A DNA stretch of 64,000 nucleotides from positions 66,880 to 130,879 of the forward strand of contig JALVSY010000007.1 of the NCBI GenBank assembly GCA_027036135.1, given 5' to 3'. Each line of letters starts with the position of its first letter. The stretch's first letter is position 1. Below are positions 48,863-56,998 of the stretch, piece after piece. Origin of the DNA: Pyrodictiaceae archaeon (GTDB lineage: Archaea; Thermoproteota; Thermoprotei_A; Sulfolobales; Pyrodictiaceae). Position numbers and translations under genes: made by a program. A model generated the notes under the pieces. The model searched no databases. It was not told the DNA's origin and worked only from the letters and a program-made list of their open reading frames with translations.

Positions 48863-49125
48863 TGAGGGTCACTGTTGCCTCGGTGGCCCTTCTCTCAGCC
48901 TACGCGGTCATAGAGGCTGGTCTCGGCTCCATCCATGGCTCTATTAGGGCCCCGGTAGCGCTTCTCGTCGCGCAGCTAGTCTTCTGGGCCTACTACGTAG
49001 CAATGGCTGTTAGGAGCGGGCTAGGCGGGGAGAGACGCGAGGCTCCGCGTGGCTGGCTAGTCCTCTTAGTAACGGGTATACTTGGTTATGGTCTTCTCCG
49101 CGGAGATGTTGGCGGGGAGCATTGA
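48862..49125 (+). CDS. Cation exchanger, middle part in a second frame
   Basis: An 87-aa hydrophobic protein (VTVASVALLSAYAVIEAGL, PVALLVAQLVFWAYYVAMAV, RGWLVLLVTGILGYGLL), with two or three membrane segments and no alpha-repeat. It overlaps the previous frame by one ATG and the following frame by about 40 bases. Read as the linker between the alpha-repeats of one exchanger. Confidence 0.6.
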   Translation: MRVTVASVALLSAYAVIEAGLGSIHGSIRAPVALLVAQLVFWAYYVAMAVRSGLGGERREAPRGWLVLLVTGILGYGLLRGDVGGEH

Positions 49126-49495
49126 GGAGATGATACACAGCCTCCACATAGAGCACATAGGTGAAGCAGCGCTAGCCGTGGGGGTAGCGAGTAGTGCGCC
49201 CGAGGCAGTACTAGCACTACTAGCCACGAGGAAGGGAAAGGCACAAGAGGCTACCGGGGGCTTGCTGGCGGCTTCCTCCACGTCTCTTCTCCTCATCTAC
49301 CCCCTGGTCTATATGCCGCTAGCCAAGGCCTTGCCAATGGACGCGTTCACGACCTACACGCTCGCGATGCTCGCAGCGATACTCTGGGTCACGAAGAGGA
49401 GCCTAGCACACGAGAATATGCTAGACACCGGCGAGGCTCTATACATACTCGTACTAGCCTCCACCGCGATGGCAACGCTAGCAGCAGTGAAATAG
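49088..49495 (+). CDS. Cation exchanger (CaCA family), C-terminal part
   Basis: A protein of about 135 aa with the alpha-2 repeat: GEAALAVGVASSAPEAVLALL (G-x-G...SxPE) and SSTSLLLIYPLVY. Returns to the reading frame of the first part, so the three frames show a -1 then a +1 change. ATG at 49088 or the later ATG-containing start at 49106. Either three coupled genes or one split gene. Confidence 0.65.
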   Translation: MVFSAEMLAGSIEEMIHSLHIEHIGEAALAVGVASSAPEAVLALLATRKGKAQEATGGLLAASSTSLLLIYPLVYMPLAKALPMDAFTTYTLAMLAAILWVTKRSLAHENMLDTGEALYILVLASTAMATLAAVK

Positions 49496-49644
49496 CATAG
49501 GGACTGGGCCTTAACTGCTATCCTCCTTGGCTTAGGTAATGTAGAATTCATTATATCTCAGCGCTTTTTATCCTTCGGCCAGCCTCTCCTCATAAATCAT
49601 ACCTCTTCGACTGGAGGCGTAACCTTCTTGGCTCAAGCAATGCT

Positions 49645-50853
49645 GTGGAGCAGGCACTAGCTAGGCGAGGGATTGTAACTGCCTTGTCTCTGTGGGTTAC
49701 GTTGGGCGGTGTTAGCCAAGCGTTACTAGGCCTAGTGGAGATAGTGCTGTATACCTTCATTGCCTACCAAGGAGGAGTCTCTGGTACCTCCCTTGCCCTA
49801 CTAGCCGCTGCTTGGAGCTTTGTGTTCTTCGTCGCTAGTCGCTTAATGGCTCCTAGTGCCGAGGCTGGGTGCAACAAGGGCCTCGGCCTAGTAGCGCTTG
49901 TCTCTATGATTGCTAGTGTTGTCTCCTTCGCGGCGCTCCGCAGCCTTATTGGTGCCGCCGCTGCGTTCCTATTCCATGCCGTGGCCTCGGCCTCGCTGAG
50001 CGTCTCGCTGGGGCTCACATCGATGGAGTATACTGAGTACAGGTACTGGGTGAGGATAGACATTGTTGAGCGTATCCTCAGCCTACTCTTCATCGGCGCT
50101 GTCCTAGTTGCTCTCGGGAGGAGGATTGTTACATGGTCGCCTCTCGAGATGATGCTGGCTGGTCTCGGCGCCGTCGCCGCCTATTATGCCGCTATACCGC
50201 CCGTGGTGCTCGACTTCGAAAGAAGATACTACAGGTTCAATAGGTACGTGGAGAGCATAAGGGGTTACGTGCATGCCATGAGTGTTCTTAGCTACATAGG
50301 CTCTCCCCGAGTCATGGAGGCGGCTTATTCACGGATAAGGGCGAGGATACCGAGCTACCTGAGCCCCGAGAGAGTCGCTCTAGGAGCGCTACTAGCAACC
50401 GCTGTCGGAGAGTACATAATGGCTGTTCTCCCAGTCAACATGAGGGACATAATGGCACTGACCACGCTGTGGCAGGGATACGGCTACGCAGCGATAATAA
50501 CAGCTATAGCTCTGCTGCCAATAGCACTTACCCAGAGAACGAGCCCAGTACTAGCTGGCTCCCTCTCACTTCTCCGAGGCGTTGTACTCGTAGCCTTCTT
50601 CCCCTTGCTCCGCACTATAAGGGATATAGCACTCTACGTAGCCGCTTCCTCGATACTCTTCGGCATAATAGACGCTATACTCGCGAACTACTTCGTTGAC
50701 GCCGCCTATGCGCGCAGGGGAACCTTTTACCAAGCAATGAGGGAGATAGGAAGCGTGGTAGGCCCCTTGCTTGCAGCAGCGCTGTACGGCACGGGCTTGT
50801 TCGGCCCAGTAGCAATAACCCTAGCCATATTCTCCCTTATAGTCCTGCTTTAG
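49645..50853 (+). CDS. MFS-type membrane transporter
   Basis: A 402-aa protein with about twelve hydrophobic segments and short basic loops. MFS-like features include the inner-loop RRIVTWSPLEMM and a C-terminal half restarting near GALLATAVGEYIMAVL. No substrate motif recognised. ATG or GTG start uncertain; a TATA-like tatatctca lies near 49551. Could also be an uncharacterised multi-pass protein. Confidence 0.6.
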   Translation: MEQALARRGIVTALSLWVTLGGVSQALLGLVEIVLYTFIAYQGGVSGTSLALLAAAWSFVFFVASRLMAPSAEAGCNKGLGLVALVSMIASVVSFAALRSLIGAAAAFLFHAVASASLSVSLGLTSMEYTEYRYWVRIDIVERILSLLFIGAVLVALGRRIVTWSPLEMMLAGLGAVAAYYAAIPPVVLDFERRYYRFNRYVESIRGYVHAMSVLSYIGSPRVMEAAYSRIRARIPSYLSPERVALGALLATAVGEYIMAVLPVNMRDIMALTTLWQGYGYAAIITAIALLPIALTQRTSPVLAGSLSLLRGVVLVAFFPLLRTIRDIALYVAASSILFGIIDAILANYFVDAAYARRGTFYQAMREIGSVVGPLLAAALYGTGLFGPVAITLAIFSLIVLL

Positions 50854-50929
50854 GCTTTGGAGAAGAATGGGGTGTTTCCAAAAACCTATTTTAGCCCGTG
50901 ACAAAATACTTCTTAGTACTTTAACTTGG

Positions 50930-51355
50930 GTGAAAGGAGCCACGACGATATCTCTCCGAGATGCAATAGCTTATTTGCTCTGGCGGCACGGGTGCCTCCA
51001 TGCGTACCGGATTAGCAGGATACTAGTGCTCGCTAACTGGAGGGCCGAGGAGAAGCTAGGCAAACCAATAACACGGTTCAGCGTCGAGGGCTTTGAGGCA
51101 GGCTTCGTTATACCCGAGATAGGCGAGATAAAGGAGAAGGTCAAGAAAGGGGAGGAGAAATGCATAGTGCCAAACGAGGAGAAGAAGTGCTTCGAGTACA
51201 CCTGCAACGAGCCGGTCAACATACCCCCGGAGTACGCCGAGATAATAGACCAGGTAGCAGAGGAGACGAAGAACCTGGACGATGTCTCCCTTAACCGCCT
51301 TGTTATCCGTGATCCGCGCTACAGGGAGCTCCTCGGAAAAGGTGGGTTCCGGTGA
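50930..51355 (+). CDS. Panacea (DUF4065)-like protein before the MinD-ferredoxin genes
   Basis: A protein of about 141 aa with a GTG start. SLRDAIAYLLWRHGCLHAY and RISRILVLANWRAEEKLGK, then VEGFEAGFVIPEI, resemble the Panacea/DUF4065 fold; the assignment is tentative. Cysteines at KGEEKCIVPNEEKKCFEYTC are unusual for that fold. It overlaps the next gene by four bases (GTGA) and must be co-translated with the first MinD-ferredoxin ATPase. Confidence 0.6.
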   Translation: MKGATTISLRDAIAYLLWRHGCLHAYRISRILVLANWRAEEKLGKPITRFSVEGFEAGFVIPEIGEIKEKVKKGEEKCIVPNEEKKCFEYTCNEPVNIPPEYAEIIDQVAEETKNLDDVSLNRLVIRDPRYRELLGKGGFR

Positions 51356-52239
51356 GAGTAAAGCTCGCCGTCACCGGGGGTAAGGGTGGTACTGGTAAGA
51401 GCACAGTAGCCACTAACCTCGCTGCTCTCCTGGCCCGTGAGAGGAGACTAGTATTAGCGGATCTCGACGTAGAGGCCCCTAATGACCATATCCTGCTCGG
51501 GGTGGGCCTCGAGAACGAGGAGCCTGTGAAGATAATGCTGCCATTCATAGACTACAAGAAGTGCACTAGGTGCGGCGTTTGCGCAGAGGTCTGTGACACG
51601 GGGGCAATAGTGCTTACCCGGGACAAGACGCCTTACGTTGTGCCGCGTCTCTGTAGCGGGTGCCGTGCCTGCTACTTCGCGTGCCCAGAGAAAGCGATAA
51701 TCGAGGGACAGCGCGTAATAGGCTACACCTATCACACAAATGTCCGGCTCAAGACGAGTAGCTTCGACCTAGTAACCGGGGTTCTGAGGGAGGGCGAAGA
51801 GCACACCCCGCCAGTGGTCTTAGCGGCTAGGCGCCGAGCAATGAAGCTAGCCAATGACGTTCTACTCGTTGATACGAGCGCTGGCACTGCTAGCCATGTA
51901 GCGATAGCGCTTGAGGGCTCCAAGCTAGCAGTAGCTGTTACGGAGCCCACGCCGCTAGGGCTCCACGACCTAGAGATGATTCTGAAAATACTGAGCGAGC
52001 AGGGAATAGAGGCATGGGTCGTAGTTAATCGCTGGGGGATAGGCTCCTCAGGGAGAATGATGGACCGGCTAGCCGAGACCGCTAGGAACTACGGCGCCGT
52101 CATCAAGGCACGTATACCCTACTCCAGGGACATCGTGGACTCCTACGTCAAGGGAGTACCCATAGTTGAGATGCTCCCTGATCACGAGGTCTCGAAGGTC
52201 TTCTACTCACTAGCCAAGGAGATACTCGAGACGATCTAG
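51352..52239 (+). CDS. MinD-type P-loop ATPase with inserted 2x[4Fe-4S] ferredoxin domain
   Basis: A 295-aa protein, COG1149 type. Deviant Walker A GGKGGTGKST at 9-18; switch DLDVEAPNDH; ferredoxin insert with Cys71/74/77/81 and Cys101/104/107/111. GTG start, coupled to the upstream gene. These ATPases are thought to insert or carry Fe-S or metal cofactors; here it is linked to a second copy and a NifX-like protein. Confidence 0.9.
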   Translation: MRVKLAVTGGKGGTGKSTVATNLAALLARERRLVLADLDVEAPNDHILLGVGLENEEPVKIMLPFIDYKKCTRCGVCAEVCDTGAIVLTRDKTPYVVPRLCSGCRACYFACPEKAIIEGQRVIGYTYHTNVRLKTSSFDLVTGVLREGEEHTPPVVLAARRRAMKLANDVLLVDTSAGTASHVAIALEGSKLAVAVTEPTPLGLHDLEMILKILSEQGIEAWVVVNRWGIGSSGRMMDRLAETARNYGAVIKARIPYSRDIVDSYVKGVPIVEMLPDHEVSKVFYSLAKEILETI

Positions 52240-52259
52240 GCAAGCGGGGTGAGCGGGGA

Positions 52260-53237
52260 ATGCCCCTCGAGATAGCGGTTGCGAGCGGGAAGGGGGGAGT
52301 TGGCAAGAGCACGGTCTCCTCCACGCTAGCGCTCTACCTCAAGGAGAGAGGCTATAACATCATAGCTGTTGACGCTGACGCTGATGCCCCTAATCTCCAC
52401 CTAGTACTCGAGGTTAAGTCGTGGGAGCAGGAGGAGGGGTTTAGCGATGCCTGGGTATCAGAGATAGACTACTCGCGGTGCACTAACTGCGGTGTATGCG
52501 CAGAGGTATGCCCCTACGAGGCAGTAAGCTTCACGAATGGCAAGTACGTGATTAACCCGGTTATATGTGAGGGCTGCCTAACATGTGCACTAGTCTGCCC
52601 CGAGAAGGCTATCCGGAGAAAGCGCGTAGAGAGGGGAGTGATAAGGCTCGCTAAGACCCGGTACGGGTTCCCGCTCTGGACAGCCGAGCTAATGCCCGGT
52701 AGACCCAATACTGGCAAGCTGGTAACCGAGATAAAGAACCGCGCAAAGGCAATGGCGGGGAAGGACACAGTAATAGTTGTTGACTCCGCTGCTGGGATAG
52801 GGTGCCAGGTAATATCCTCCCTAGCAGGAGCTAATGCAGCGATACTGGTGGCTGAGCCCACGCCTGCTAGCCTAAGCGACCTGAAAAGGGTACACACTAT
52901 TGCTAAGCAGTTCCTCCTACCCTCAGCCCTCGTAATAAACAAGTACGACATAAACCCAGAGTATGTTGACAAGATACTGGAGTACGCCAAGGAGGAGAAC
53001 ATCGACGTAATAGGCATGATACCCTACGACGACCACGTACCGAGAGCAGCGGCGGAGATGAAGCCCCTGGTAAAGCTCTACCCCGACTCCCCGGCAGCCA
53101 AGGCATTACTAGAGATAGCGAGAAGAATAGAAGAGACCATAGTGAGGAACTGGAGAGACTGGGCCCGCAAACACATGCCGAGAAAACCAGTACACTACAC
53201 ACCAATAGTTATCAAGCCCAAGGAGCTAGGCAGTTAA
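52260..53237 (+). CDS. Second MinD-ferredoxin P-loop ATPase
   Basis: A 325-aa paralogue of the previous gene. Walker A SGKGGVGKST at 9-18; DADADAPNLHL; ferredoxin insert Cys74/77/80/84 and Cys103/106/109/113; C-terminal extension basic and aromatic (RNWRDWARKHMPRKP). ATG start. Two adjacent paralogues suggest a heterodimer, as proposed for some paired COG1149 ATPases. Confidence 0.9.
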   Translation: MPLEIAVASGKGGVGKSTVSSTLALYLKERGYNIIAVDADADAPNLHLVLEVKSWEQEEGFSDAWVSEIDYSRCTNCGVCAEVCPYEAVSFTNGKYVINPVICEGCLTCALVCPEKAIRRKRVERGVIRLAKTRYGFPLWTAELMPGRPNTGKLVTEIKNRAKAMAGKDTVIVVDSAAGIGCQVISSLAGANAAILVAEPTPASLSDLKRVHTIAKQFLLPSALVINKYDINPEYVDKILEYAKEENIDVIGMIPYDDHVPRAAAEMKPLVKLYPDSPAAKALLEIARRIEETIVRNWRDWARKHMPRKPVHYTPIVIKPKELGS

Positions 53238-53328
53238 CCCAGTACCTTCTCCATATATAACCTCTTTTACCCCAATAATGACCAAGCTATTCCCGGCTCG
53301 GAGAACGAGCCTAGGAGGTGACACATGC

Positions 53329-53676
53329 ATGCCCAAGATAGCCATAGCCTCGGAGAACGGCGGAGGACTAGACGACGTAGTCGCGTCACGGTTCGCCCGG
53401 GCCCCAAAGTTCACCATAGTTGAGCTAGACGAGAAGGGCAACATAGTCAATGTGAGGGTCATTGATAACCCGGGTGCACAGGCTACTGGCGGCGCAGCGA
53501 TAAAGGCTATACAGGCACTGATAAACGAGGGTGTCGACCTAGTCGTTGGGCCAGCGTTTGGCCCGAATGCACAAGCGGTATTGACGGAGATGAATATTAA
53601 GAGCATGACCGCGGCAGCGGGTACGAAGATAAGGGACATTGTTGAGCAGGCTAAAAAAGAGCTGGGGCTCGGCTAG
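53329..53676 (+). CDS. NifX/NafY-like (dinitrogenase Fe-Mo cofactor-type) protein
   Basis: A 115-aa protein: PKIAIASENGGGLDDVVASRFARAP, then KFTIVELDEKGNIVNV, NPGAQATGGAAIKAI and GVDLVVGPAFGPNAQAVL, the fold of Fe-Mo cofactor biosynthesis proteins (COG1433). The ATG after GGAGGTG sets the start. No nitrogenase genes are seen. In non-nitrogen-fixers these proteins accompany MinD-ferredoxin ATPases. Confidence 0.88.
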   Translation: MPKIAIASENGGGLDDVVASRFARAPKFTIVELDEKGNIVNVRVIDNPGAQATGGAAIKAIQALINEGVDLVVGPAFGPNAQAVLTEMNIKSMTAAAGTKIRDIVEQAKKELGLG

Positions 53677-54239
53677 AGCTTTATCTCAACCTTTTCCAGG
53701 TTTTCTTTGGCATAGTTGTAGCCAGCGTCGAATGCCTTGAGGTTTATCTCTATCCACTTTGGCCTCACACTTGTCTTAATAATCTCCTCCATAGTCTCCG
53801 GGTCCACTAGCCCAGTTACGTAGCTGAAAACCCCCAGCATGAAGACGTTGGCTACTCGGTAAGTACCCACCTTCTCCTCCGCCAGCCTCGTGAACGGTAC
53901 CTTGAGGACTCGTGGCCAAGGCTTCGCGGGCTCCTCTATGAACGTGCCATCCAATATTATTAGCTGGGCGTCCGGCTTCACGTACTCGGCGTAGCTATGC
54001 ATCTGGTCCTTGTACATGAATATCGCTATGTCCGCTTTCCTTACCTTTATTATGTCGATCTCGGCCTCGCTTGGGAACACTATGAGGTCGCTACGCGAGA
54101 AACCGCCACGAGTCTCAGCGCTATACATCTCGCTATTAACGACGTAGTAGCCCTTCTTGACCAGGGCCTTGCCCAGCAAGTACCCTGTAAGGAGTATGCC
54201 CTGGCCTCCCCTACCAGCTATGATTATCTCGAGAGTCAT
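53673..54239 (-). CDS. korC: 2-oxoacid:ferredoxin oxidoreductase gamma subunit (KorC)
   Basis: A 188-aa gamma subunit: LEIIIAGRGGQGILLTGYLLG, then SEMYSAETRGGFSRSDLIV. The ATG overlaps the end of korB (ATGA) with GGAGGTGG upstream. It converges with the NifX-like gene, overlapping it by four bases. The 2-oxoglutarate specificity is inferred from subunit layout. Confidence 0.9.
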   Translation of the reverse strand: MTLEIIIAGRGGQGILLTGYLLGKALVKKGYYVVNSEMYSAETRGGFSRSDLIVFPSEAEIDIIKVRKADIAIFMYKDQMHSYAEYVKPDAQLIILDGTFIEEPAKPWPRVLKVPFTRLAEEKVGTYRVANVFMLGVFSYVTGLVDPETMEEIIKTSVRPKWIEINLKAFDAGYNYAKENLEKVEIKL

Positions 54240-55123
54240 TGCTTGCTCCACCTCCTCTCGGGCAACTCCTTGCACCAATCATAGTTATAGACCTGGCAAA
54301 TGGACTCCATGTACCCAGGCTCGTCCTTGTCCACGAAGACTCCTAGCGTTATCTCGTCCTCCCAGTCATACTTGATCTCCTCTAGGGCCTTCGGCTTCCT
54401 CACCTTGGCTACCTTTCTTAGCCTCTCATAGAAGTCTACTGGGCTCCGGAACCCTATGTGGCGCCCAAAGATCTCCGGGCATATCGATACTACCTCTATG
54501 AAGCGGAACCCACGGCGCGGTAGCGCCCTTTTCACGGACTCCTCTATGTGTACTGGGTAGTGTATACTCCAGCGAGCAACGTAGTTGGCTCCGAGCGCTG
54601 CTACTAGCCTAGCTACGTCCATCGGTCTCTCCGGGTTCCCCTTGGGCGTCGTTGTGCTATAGGCTCCATGGGGTGTTGTTGGGGCTAATTGTCCACCTGT
54701 CAACGCGTAGTTGAAGTTATTGACCATTATTACTAGCATGTCGAAGTTCCTGCGAGCAGCGTGGAGCAAGTGATTGCCACCAATACCTGCTAGGTCTCCG
54801 TCGCCGCTAAACACTACCGGCACCAGCTTGGGATTGGCTAGCTTCACTCCATAGGCATAGGCTATTGGCCTGCCGTGGGGCGTGTGGGCCCCGTCTAGAC
54901 GCACATAGCCAGAGGCGCGCCCAGTGCAGCCTATACCGGTGACGAACACTAGTTGCTTCCTATCAATAACCCCCTTGGCTTCTAGGGCCTTGACTGCTCG
55001 GAGGAAGGCTTGCAGCGTTATCCCTATGCCGCACCCGGGGCACCATACGTGAGGGAGTCTCTCGGTTCTTAGGAGGTCGTCTACACGGTGCCTATACTCT
55101 AGCTTGGGGACCTGGACGGTCAT
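54236..55123 (-). CDS. korB: 2-oxoacid:ferredoxin oxidoreductase beta subunit (KorB)
   Basis: A 295-aa beta subunit with cluster cysteines Cys28 and Cys31 (HVWCPGCGIG), TPP site VVFSGDGDLAGIGGNHLL and VMVNNFNYALTGGQL. ATG overlaps korA (ATGA). Acts with KorA on a 2-oxoacid such as 2-oxoglutarate. Confidence 0.92.
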   Translation of the reverse strand: MTVQVPKLEYRHRVDDLLRTERLPHVWCPGCGIGITLQAFLRAVKALEAKGVIDRKQLVFVTGIGCTGRASGYVRLDGAHTPHGRPIAYAYGVKLANPKLVPVVFSGDGDLAGIGGNHLLHAARRNFDMLVIMVNNFNYALTGGQLAPTTPHGAYSTTTPKGNPERPMDVARLVAALGANYVARWSIHYPVHIEESVKRALPRRGFRFIEVVSICPEIFGRHIGFRSPVDFYERLRKVAKVRKPKALEEIKYDWEDEITLGVFVDKDEPGYMESICQVYNYDWCKELPERRWSKQ

Positions 55124-56265
55124 ATCTCTACACCTGCTTTCCTGAAGTAGCCTAGTAGCTCATCTGGGCCTGGGAGCTCGGGGGTTAGGACAGGGACTAG
55201 CTCAATCTTCCTACCTGTTGGGCCTAGGATTCTCGCTACCTCGCGGTATAGCTGGCCAAGGTTCATCTCAGCGACGATTACTCTATCGGCGTGCTCGACG
55301 GCCTTGCTGAGGCCCTCCTCGTCCAGAGGCCATATCGATACCGGTCTCCATAGCCCAACCTTCTTGCCCTGCTTGCGCAGATCCTTGACAAGCGCTAGTG
55401 CTGAGCGAGCCAGTGTGCCGAAGGCCACTATGACTGTCTCGGCGTCCTCGGTGTACCTCGCCTCGGAGCTGACGACGTGGTGCTTGTTCCTAGTTATCTT
55501 CTCCTCTAGCCTCTTGACCAGCCTCTCGTAGTTCTCCGGGTCGGTGGTATAGTATCCTCTCTCATCATGGACAAGGCTCTCTGCTAGCACAGCATAGCCC
55601 TCGCCATAGAAAGCCATGGGTGGGACTAGGTCATCGGGGTCTGGCTTGAATGGCTTGAACTCTCCTGGCGGCTCCCGTGGCGGTTTGCGGTCAGCGACCT
55701 TTACCTCGCCCGGCTCATAGACTACTGCTAGCTCACGGGTATGAGCGATAACTGCGTCCGATAACACTATTGTTGGTACTCTTAGCCTCCACGCAGTATC
55801 GAAGGCCTTGACTACTAGGTTGTAGGCCTCCTGTACGCTCCATGGCGAGTACACTACTACCCCGTAGTGGCCGTGGCTAGCCCACCGGGACTGCATCACG
55901 TCGCCCTGCCCAGTACCCGTGGCTATACCAGTGCTAGGCCCCGTCCTCATATTGTAGACAATGACTATTGGTGCCTCGAGCATCGCGGCTAGGCCCAGGC
56001 TCTCAGCCATGAGGCTAAAGCCTGGCCCACTAGTAGCTGTCATGGCCTTGGCTCCAGCGTAGGTTGCGCCGACGAGCGCGTTTATCGCAGCTATCTCGTC
56101 CTCTGCCTGGAACACGACACCGCCGTAGCTCGGGAGCTTCTCCGCAAGGTACTCGAAGAGGTCGCTAGCAGGGGTTATGGGGTAGCCTATGAATACTCGG
56201 AGCCCCGCGGCTATAGCTGCCTCAGCCATAGCCTCGTTACCGGTTAGGAACTCGCGCCTAGCCAT
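55120..56265 (-). CDS. korA: 2-oxoacid:ferredoxin oxidoreductase alpha subunit (KorA)
   Basis: A 381-aa alpha subunit with LTGNEAMAEAAIAAGLRVFIG, YPITPASDLFEYLA, ATSGPGFSLMAESLGLA, EAPIVIVYNMRTGPSTG, and VIVAFGTLARSALALVKDL. Two ATGs are available; the second has a GGAGGTG eight to ten bases away and is preferred. CoA-dependent oxidation of 2-oxoglutarate, feeding ferredoxin. Confidence 0.92.
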   Translation of the reverse strand: MARREFLTGNEAMAEAAIAAGLRVFIGYPITPASDLFEYLAEKLPSYGGVVFQAEDEIAAINALVGATYAGAKAMTATSGPGFSLMAESLGLAAMLEAPIVIVYNMRTGPSTGIATGTGQGDVMQSRWASHGHYGVVVYSPWSVQEAYNLVVKAFDTAWRLRVPTIVLSDAVIAHTRELAVVYEPGEVKVADRKPPREPPGEFKPFKPDPDDLVPPMAFYGEGYAVLAESLVHDERGYYTTDPENYERLVKRLEEKITRNKHHVVSSEARYTEDAETVIVAFGTLARSALALVKDLRKQGKKVGLWRPVSIWPLDEEGLSKAVEHADRVIVAEMNLGQLYREVARILGPTGRKIELVPVLTPELPGPDELLGYFRKAGVEI

Positions 56266-56295
56266 GGGAACCATGCACCTCCGGGCGAAGCAGGT

Positions 56296-56580
56296 CTAGT
56301 CCTTTATGACCTCGACCTCGTTTTCTCCCCAAACGATTAGGCCCTTGGGTACACCATCGCTGGAGGGCTCTATCCTTATCACGAAGTCGGGGCAGCTGAA
56401 CTCGCAGAGCCTGCAACCAATACAATCAGAGGGCTTCGTGACTGTTGTTACACGGTAGCCTTTCTGGTTCTGCTTGTTACCAGTCACGAGAATCTTCTTG
56501 GGACAGACATGGATACAGAGACCACATTCCTTGCACCGATTAGCTAGAATAATTATGTCGTATGCGCGTCTCGGAGCCAC
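56296..56580 (-). CDS. korD: 2-oxoacid:ferredoxin oxidoreductase delta subunit (KorD), 2x[4Fe-4S] ferredoxin
   Basis: A 94-aa ferredoxin: Cys16/19/22/26 and Cys53/56/59/63, each CxxCxxCxxxC. GTG start. First gene of the korDABC operon, 21-30 bases before korA. The ending is VWGENEVEVIKD. Confidence 0.92.
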   Translation of the reverse strand: MAPRRAYDIIILANRCKECGLCIHVCPKKILVTGNKQNQKGYRVTTVTKPSDCIGCRLCEFSCPDFVIRIEPSSDGVPKGLIVWGENEVEVIKD

Positions 56581-56665
56581 TCATGCATCACCATGGGGGA
56601 CAGCGTCCTAGGGTTTTCAAGGCATATGCACCACGCGTACGGGGTTCTCTCCTCCTCGCCGAGCC

Positions 56666-56815
56666 ATGCCCGGGGATGGGTCTTGCTCGTGTAAAGACTA
56701 TGTTAAGGAGAAGGTTAAAACCTTCTACGTTGCTATGAGAGGGGGCCGGAATAACCGCATTGCTCACAATATTCTCGAATATATACAACCCTATCAGAGA
56801 ATGAAAGGCTCCTAG
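56666..56815 (+). CDS. Small protein (49 aa), possible
   Basis: An ATG frame of 49 codons reads PGDGSCSCKDYVKEKVKTF, then AMRGGRNNRIAHNILEYI. It has a Cys-x-Cys pair and a helical body. No ribosome site is obvious, and the codon choice is only moderately like that of neighbours, so confidence is limited. A perfect inverted repeat lies inside it. Confidence 0.35.
   Translation: MPGDGSCSCKDYVKEKVKTFYVAMRGGRNNRIAHNILEYIQPYQRMKGS
56709..56726. repeat. Perfect inverted repeat (8-bp arms)
   Basis: agaaggtt-aa-aaccttct forms an 18-base near-palindrome. It lies about 130 bases upstream of korD (minus) and inside the possible small gene (plus). It could be an operator for a dimeric repressor of the kor operon. 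Confidence 0.45.
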
Positions 56816-56998
56816 GTATTAACAATGCCTCGCTACGCGTTCTGCTCTTGGGCCTTATAACGATGCTTATGGAATAGAAGCTTCTTATCTGCTCACAGTA
56901 TATCAAGGAGATAACTACATAGCTATTAATACTAACCAATAATAACCGTTGATAGTGAATGGAACTACATGTAGGACTCGGAAAGGATGTGCTGAAAC
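56816..56998. promoter_or_regulatory. AT-rich promoter region
   Basis: AT-rich DNA with agctattaatac near 56921-56932 as a likely TATA box for the Thr-rich protein; GGAAAGG precedes its GTG. No gene seen. Confidence 0.35.
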
